Below, piece after piece: positions 59,575-64,000 of a stretch of DNA of 64,000 nucleotides. The stretch is from an uncultured Lachnospiraceae bacterium (GTDB lineage Bacteria > Bacillota > Clostridia > Lachnospirales > Lachnospiraceae): positions 1-64,000 of the forward strand of contig CAMNXA010000004.1 in assembly GCA_946566685.1 (NCBI GenBank), written 5' to 3'. The notes under the pieces are model-generated. The model was not told where the DNA came from. It saw only the letters and a program-made list of their open reading frames with translations, and did not search any database. The translations under genes were made by a program, and so were the position numbers. Each line of letters starts with the position of its first letter. Positions within the stretch are counted from its first letter, which is position 1.

Positions 59575-61242
59575 ATGAAAGAAAAAATAGGGAACGTAGT
59601 TTTGGATGATTTTTTTTATACAGGCGAGGACAGCTATTCAGATGGGGATATCGAGGATGTCATTTTGGAGGCATTTCGGGATGGTACGAATGAGCAGCTG
59701 TTGAGGAGCAGTAGGCAGTGGGCTGTTTTGTATCACCTTTCGGATATCAGGGAAAATATTCTGGAATGGTATCCGTTTGATTCGGATGCCAGCCTTTTGG
59801 AAATCGGTTCCGGTTGTGGAGCACTGACCGGGTTATTCAGCAGAAAAGTGAAAAGAGTAACATGCATTGAACTTTCAAAGAAGCGTTCACTAATCAATGC
59901 GGAACGCAACCGGGAACGAAATAATATAGAAATAAAAGTAGGAAATTTTAAAGATATTAAGATAGAGGAAAAATATGATTATATTACCCTGATTGGTGTA
60001 TGGGAATATGCAGGTTTATATGTTGGCGGTGACGAACCTTATATTTTCATGTTGCAAAAGATTAAAGGATATTTAAAGCCTGGTGGAAAAATAATAGTAG
60101 CCATTGAAAATAAAATGGGGTTGAAGTATTTTAACGGGGCGCCGGAGGATCATACGGCAAATATGTATAGCAGCATCAATGATTATGTTGGGGAAAAAGC
60201 AGCGAGAACCTTTTCCAAGCCCGAAATTGTGAAAATCTTGGATGAGGTGGGTATAAAAGATGTGGCATTTTATTATCCGGCTTCGGACTATAAACTGCCG
60301 GATGTGATTTACAGTGAGGATATGCTGCCGAAGGCCGGTGACATCAGGTATTACAAAAGAGATTATGCGGATTGCCGTATTTATAATTTTAATGACGCGG
60401 CGGCTTTTGACCAGATATGTACGGACTCCATGTTTGATTATTTTTCCAACTCGTTTCTGTTTATATGCGGAGAAAAGGAGATACAGGTTCCTTTTTCGCG
60501 CTATAACAGGCTGAGAAAAAAGCAGTACAGGATGAAAACCTGTATAGTAGCAGGTGATGGAGGCGGACGGGTGATAAAATCAGCGCTACATAAGGACGCT
60601 GTATGTCATATTGAGATATTATTGCAGAATGAAAAGAAATGGAAGGGAATTTTGCCGGGAATTGATTATGTTAGTGGAGAGATTATAAATGGGCAGTATC
60701 AGACAGCCTATATAGACGGCATGAATCTGGACGCATCTTTTTACCGCTACAGACATTCGGCAGAGGTCATGGCCGAAAAAATAAGGAGTCTGATACAGGA
60801 ACATTTACTGCCTGAAGAGGGACAAAAGATTCCTTTTACTATGACAGAGGAATTTGCACGCGTATTTGGGAATCAGGCACCTGATGGGGAGTACAGTCTG
60901 CCGGTCACAAACGCGGATTTAATCTTTTCCAATTTTAAAATAGACCGGAGCGGCAGACTTGTGAATTTTGATTATGAATGGATTTTTGACTTTCCCATTC
61001 CGTATGAATATGTTCTGTGGAGGGCAGTGTATCAGTTATATGACAAGTTTGCGGCTTATCTGCTGCCGCAGATGTCCAAAGAAGAGTTTGTGACAAAAGC
61101 AGGAATCAAGAGAGAGAATCTTCAGATTTATGAGAAAATGGAAAGAAAATTTGGTGAATATGTGTGTGGGATAAACGGGGAGGAAAAATATATCAACCAT
61201 TATGAAAAAAGCGTATTCACGCAGACGATACAATTCAAGTGA
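59575..61242 (+). CDS. Large bifunctional SAM-dependent methyltransferase
   Basis: 555 residues. A class I methyltransferase domain (about 55-215) has ASLLEIGSGCGALTGLFS as SAM motif I, VTCIELSKKRSLI, YITLIGVWEYAG and LKPGGKIIVAIENKMG. A C-terminal part of about 300 residues includes NADLIFSNFKIDRSGRLVNF then DYEWIFDFPIP, which resembles the metal-binding end of kinase-like phosphotransferases (Asp-x-Glu). The combination suggests methyl and phosphate transfer on one glycan terminus, a common capping device; the second activity is inference. It starts 60 bases after the GT-D gene. Confidence 0.75.
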   Translation: MKEKIGNVVLDDFFYTGEDSYSDGDIEDVILEAFRDGTNEQLLRSSRQWAVLYHLSDIRENILEWYPFDSDASLLEIGSGCGALTGLFSRKVKRVTCIELSKKRSLINAERNRERNNIEIKVGNFKDIKIEEKYDYITLIGVWEYAGLYVGGDEPYIFMLQKIKGYLKPGGKIIVAIENKMGLKYFNGAPEDHTANMYSSINDYVGEKAARTFSKPEIVKILDEVGIKDVAFYYPASDYKLPDVIYSEDMLPKAGDIRYYKRDYADCRIYNFNDAAAFDQICTDSMFDYFSNSFLFICGEKEIQVPFSRYNRLRKKQYRMKTCIVAGDGGGRVIKSALHKDAVCHIEILLQNEKKWKGILPGIDYVSGEIINGQYQTAYIDGMNLDASFYRYRHSAEVMAEKIRSLIQEHLLPEEGQKIPFTMTEEFARVFGNQAPDGEYSLPVTNADLIFSNFKIDRSGRLVNFDYEWIFDFPIPYEYVLWRAVYQLYDKFAAYLLPQMSKEEFVTKAGIKRENLQIYEKMERKFGEYVCGINGEEKYINHYEKSVFTQTIQFK

Positions 61243-61320
61243 CAGATAGTCTGTGTGGAGAGTTAAGAACTATCCTAAACTAACTTACCATATTTCTTAG
61301 GTTGACGGAACGAGGTTATC

Positions 61321-62319
61321 ATGAAAAATGATGTGATTGATCTAGTACTCCCCTGGGTAGACAGCCGGGATCCGTTATGGCAGGCGGAGAAAAATAAATA
61401 TGATACGGAACACAAGGCATCTGATGTCCGTTATGAATCCTGGGATAATCTGCAATATCTTTTCCGAGGGATTGAGGCATACATGCCGTGGGTACATAAG
61501 GTTTTTTTCATCACATGGGGACACATTCCGGAGTGGCTGAATACTTCCTGTGACAGACTGGCAGTTGTCAAGCATGAGGAGTATATCCCTGAGGACTTTC
61601 TGCCGACCTTTAATTCCAATGTAATAGAGATGAATTATTTTCGAATCAAGGAATTAAGCGAGAACTTCATCCTGTTTAACGATGATTTATTTCCTGTACA
61701 GCCAATACCGGAGACGTACTATTTTCGGGACAACCTGCCCTGTGAGGAGGCGGTCGAGACACACTTTATATTGAAGGCTGACAAGGGAATGGATCTGCAG
61801 ATGAATTATGCCTGCGTAAATAATATGGTTCTGCTAAATCGTAATTTTGATAAGAGGAATGTCATTGAAAAGAACCGGGACAAGTGGTTCTCACCGGTTT
61901 ATGGGGAGCGCTTGAAGCAGAATCATAACCTGGAGTTTTGGAATAACTTTGAATCGTTCGTATATCCTCATGAGGCGATGCCTATGAAAAAATCAGTGTT
62001 ACGGGAAATCTGGGAGAAGGAACCGGAAGCGCTTGCGACAGCATCGTATAATAAATTTCGCGCTTATTCGGATGTGACACAGAGGCTGATTACGATGTGG
62101 CAGATTTGTTCCGGAAATTTTGTGCCGCATAAGTATCGGGGAAAGATGTTTCTTATCGATGAGAGCAACTATCGGGAAGTGGCGAAAGCTATCGGGAATC
62201 AAGAGTACCCGATTGTCAGTCTGAACGAAACGGGCGAGGGAGATTTTGTGCTAATCAAAACGGAAATCAACAGGGCGCTTGCTGAACTTTTTCCTCAAAA
62301 ATCTGCTTTTGAAATATGA
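61321..62319 (+). CDS. Stealth-family sugar-phosphate transferase
   Basis: 332 residues. Stealth conserved regions appear in order: CR1 IDLVLPWVDSRDPLW (6-20), CR2 from LQYLFRGIEAYMPWVHKVFF through TFNSNVIEMNYFRI to FILFNDDLFP (Asn-Asp-Asp), CR3 FWNNFESFVYPHEAMPMKKS, and CR4-like elements near the C-terminus. These proteins transfer hexose-1-phosphate from a nucleotide sugar to build phosphodiester-linked capsule. ACGAGG lies upstream. The last bases overlap an ATG of the PIG-L frame. Confidence 0.9.
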   Translation: MKNDVIDLVLPWVDSRDPLWQAEKNKYDTEHKASDVRYESWDNLQYLFRGIEAYMPWVHKVFFITWGHIPEWLNTSCDRLAVVKHEEYIPEDFLPTFNSNVIEMNYFRIKELSENFILFNDDLFPVQPIPETYYFRDNLPCEEAVETHFILKADKGMDLQMNYACVNNMVLLNRNFDKRNVIEKNRDKWFSPVYGERLKQNHNLEFWNNFESFVYPHEAMPMKKSVLREIWEKEPEALATASYNKFRAYSDVTQRLITMWQICSGNFVPHKYRGKMFLIDESNYREVAKAIGNQEYPIVSLNETGEGDFVLIKTEINRALAELFPQKSAFEI

Positions 62320-62369
62320 CTTCCGTGGCGAGGGAAGTGGCGTGTAAATATTTTGGAATGGAGATTATC

Positions 62370-63413
62370 ATGCAGGCATTGACAATCAGGGACAACGACA
62401 GGCTGCTTATTGTGGCACCCCACCCGGATGACGAATGTATCGGGCCAGGCGGGATTCTTGCATTGTACCCACAGCTTTGCAAGGTGGTTGTGCTTACAGA
62501 TGGAAGGCAGGGGCAGGGGGATACGCCTCCTGAGCTTGAAAAACAGATAAGAAAACGGGAATTTATCAGCGGGATGCAGGAAGCGGGTATCAGGGACTAC
62601 GAAATGCTGGATTATGAGGACGGCAGTCTGATGCAGCATACGGATTGTCTTGCAAATATGAATCTGAGTTTTTTCACTAAGATTTTTGTGACAGGGATAC
62701 ATGACAATCATCCTGATCATACGGCGGCATGTATGAGCGTGCAGAAGGCGTTAAAAAAACAGGAAATTACCGATGTGGAAATATATCTGTATGAGGTGCA
62801 TACCCCACTGCTGGAAGCAACGCATACGTTAGATATTACGCAGGTTTTGGAAAAAAAGATGAATCTGATCAGACATCATCAGTCGCAGCTGACAAGCCTC
62901 CCATATGATAAGATGGCCAAATCTCTTGCAGAGTATAGGGCTTTGCAGAACCGGGCGGATGGATGTTATTTTGAAACCTATGCTTGTATGAGACCGGGTG
63001 ACAATCTGGAGAGCGGTACGGTAGAACTGGAAAAGAAATGGCAGAAAAGCGTATTGTTCTACTGGATACTGACAAAGTGGATGGATTGGAAGATTAGGGG
63101 CAAATGTGTTGCTGATGCGCTGTTGAAACAGAATTTTCGTCAAATAGCGGTATACGGTTATGCAGAACTGGGACAGCTGCTTTGCCGTGAACTTGCGGAT
63201 ACAAAGGCAGAGGTATCCTATGTATTGGATAAAAGAGTAAAAGACACAGGAATAACAGGGCTGTCAGTATACATTCCACAAAACGGACTGTCCCATGTGG
63301 ATGCTGTGGTCGTAACGGCGGTTTACTATTTTGATGAGATCAAAGAGGAACTGTCGCAGATGGGATATCGGAATATTATTTCTTTCAGGACACTTCTGGA
63401 GGCGGACGAGTGA
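62370..63413 (+). CDS. PIG-L (LmbE-like) deacetylase with C-terminal Rossmann-like domain
   Basis: 347 residues from the ATG at 62370, chosen for the TGGAG site seven bases upstream; the ATG at 62316 overlaps the Stealth stop but lacks a ribosome site. The zinc motif LLIVAPHPDDECIGPGG and the later HPDHTAA give the PIG-L ligands, so it probably removes an acetyl group from an N-acetyl sugar. The C-terminal 110 residues repeat the locus's Rossmann-like module and are closest to the protein at 56600. A linker WMDWKIRGKCVADALL joins them. Confidence 0.87.
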   Translation: MQALTIRDNDRLLIVAPHPDDECIGPGGILALYPQLCKVVVLTDGRQGQGDTPPELEKQIRKREFISGMQEAGIRDYEMLDYEDGSLMQHTDCLANMNLSFFTKIFVTGIHDNHPDHTAACMSVQKALKKQEITDVEIYLYEVHTPLLEATHTLDITQVLEKKMNLIRHHQSQLTSLPYDKMAKSLAEYRALQNRADGCYFETYACMRPGDNLESGTVELEKKWQKSVLFYWILTKWMDWKIRGKCVADALLKQNFRQIAVYGYAELGQLLCRELADTKAEVSYVLDKRVKDTGITGLSVYIPQNGLSHVDAVVVTAVYYFDEIKEELSQMGYRNIISFRTLLEADE

Positions 63414-63449
63414 GCGCGGAAATGCAAAGTGGGGCAGTGAGGGGCGATT

Positions 63450-64000
63450 ATGAAAAACATTATTGTTTTTGGAACAGGAAAGTATTTTGAATGTAAAAAG
63501 GAAACGCTGGAAACAAAATATCATATTATAAAATTTCTTGATAACAGAGTGGAGAAGGGAAAAAGGGAGTTGTATCAGGATGGGGATATAGAAGTGGTCA
63601 ATCCTGACGATTTAAATAGAGACGATGATACTCCTATATTTCTGATGTCGGTACATTTTGTGAGTATGTGGAGACAGCTTTGCCGGATAGGTATATCAGC
63701 GGAACGGATTCAGTTTCCTTATATGGAGAAACCATATTTTGAAAATGATGATGCTCTGTGCCATTATCTGAGCCATATTACATTTTTGGAAGATTATTTT
63801 TCATGTGTTCGGGAAGACGGTATGGCGATAGAAATCAGGAATGAAGATGAATGGCGCGGTCTGCTGCGGGATGCTTACCGAAGCCGTTATCCGTTAATTC
63901 ATTCTATTGCGGAGATGAAGACAGAGCCTGTCAGCCGGCAGTTTGGAACGGAGAGAGGGACTCCGGTTGATCGGTATTATATCGAAAAAATTCTGGAAGA
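63450..64000 (+). CDS. Rossmann-like domain/methyltransferase fusion, partial (runs off the window)
   Basis: First 183 codons of a gene that continues beyond the window. The N-terminal 105 residues are the recurring module (NIIVFGTGKYFECK, KFLDNR, PIFLMSVHFVSMWRQL). A linker follows, then FGTERGTPVDRYYIE, the same motif as in the split gene at 53402. So the missing part is expected to be a methyltransferase-like domain. This gene is the unbroken counterpart of the stop-split pair at 52985-54058. GAGGGGCG precedes the ATG. Confidence 0.8.
   Translation, partial: MKNIIVFGTGKYFECKKETLETKYHIIKFLDNRVEKGKRELYQDGDIEVVNPDDLNRDDDTPIFLMSVHFVSMWRQLCRIGISAERIQFPYMEKPYFENDDALCHYLSHITFLEDYFSCVREDGMAIEIRNEDEWRGLLRDAYRSRYPLIHSIAEMKTEPVSRQFGTERGTPVDRYYIEKILE

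Noticed and set aside
1-64000. CRISPR arrays, tRNA and rRNA genes
   Set aside because: No regularly spaced repeats of CRISPR type and no cloverleaf or rRNA-like stretches were seen on reading through; faint candidates could have been missed without a covariance search.

Overview
The window reads like the chromosome of a Gram-positive anaerobe of the class Clostridia, most likely a Lachnospiraceae relative. The reasons are strong GGAGG-type ribosome sites, sigma-A promoters, small intergenic gaps, a lantibiotic-type ABC exporter beside a two-component system, an Mbh/Mrp-type ion-pump operon, and a very long surface-glycan operon. No rRNA, tRNA or CRISPR array was seen, and the species cannot be named from sequence alone.

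Layout. (1) 1-4.6 kb: three paralogous PPP-type metallophosphoesterases mixed with eroding genes (a GNAT acetyltransferase with an out-of-frame internal deletion, a short P-loop fragment, a protein made of two copies of one domain). (2) 4.6-13.9 kb: a polytopic membrane protein, an NSS-family sodium symporter, then an MMPL/RND exporter overlapping a 1243-residue surface protein with GLUG repeats. The 5' end of the surface-protein gene carries REP-like hairpins. (3) 13.9-23.4 kb, minus strand: a ten-gene operon matching the membrane arm of Mrp antiporters and Mbh hydrogenases (E-F-G-DUF4040-B-C, then four NuoL/M/N-like pumps) with no hydrogenase genes. (4) 23.6-26.5 kb: a PanE-like reductase, a small acidic protein, a DUF2461 protein and a sigma factor. 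(5) 26.5-33.3 kb: a three-gene peptide-type ABC exporter (minus strand) and an OmpR-type two-component system (plus strand), separated by an AT-rich two-gene AAA ATPase plus RloB/TOPRIM-like cassette that is bracketed by an exact 23-bp direct repeat.

(6) 33.3-36.4 kb is the most interesting part. A tyrosine recombinase gene lies inside a 1.46-kb segment whose ends are exact 26-bp inverted copies of a recombinase-core-like site (9-bp inverted arms around the asymmetric 7-bp spacer TTAGGTA). The segment also holds a perfect TTGACA-17-TATAAT promoter that now points left, away from the glycan locus. Inversion would aim it at the next gene, a TnpB-like protein in which all three RuvC catalytic positions appear to be replaced. 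That gene is followed by a hairpin-rich stretch resembling an omega RNA. The arrangement looks like a self-contained invertible-promoter switch joined to a nuclease-dead, possibly RNA-guided regulator.

(7) 36.4-64 kb, all plus strand and tightly packed: a surface glycan locus. It has nonulosonic (legionaminic/sialic-type) acid synthesis and CMP activation genes, an amidotransferase, acetyltransferases, GT2, GT4, GT-D and Stealth-type transferases, methyltransferases, a polysaccharide deacetylase and a PIG-L deacetylase. A small Rossmann-like domain recurs in at least ten of these proteins, fused at either end or free-standing. Remnants (a NeuC fragment, an in-frame stop inside a fusion gene) show that the locus is being reshuffled. 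Genes of this type usually decorate capsule, S-layer or flagella. The invertible segment just upstream suggests that the whole locus could be phase-variable; this is inference.
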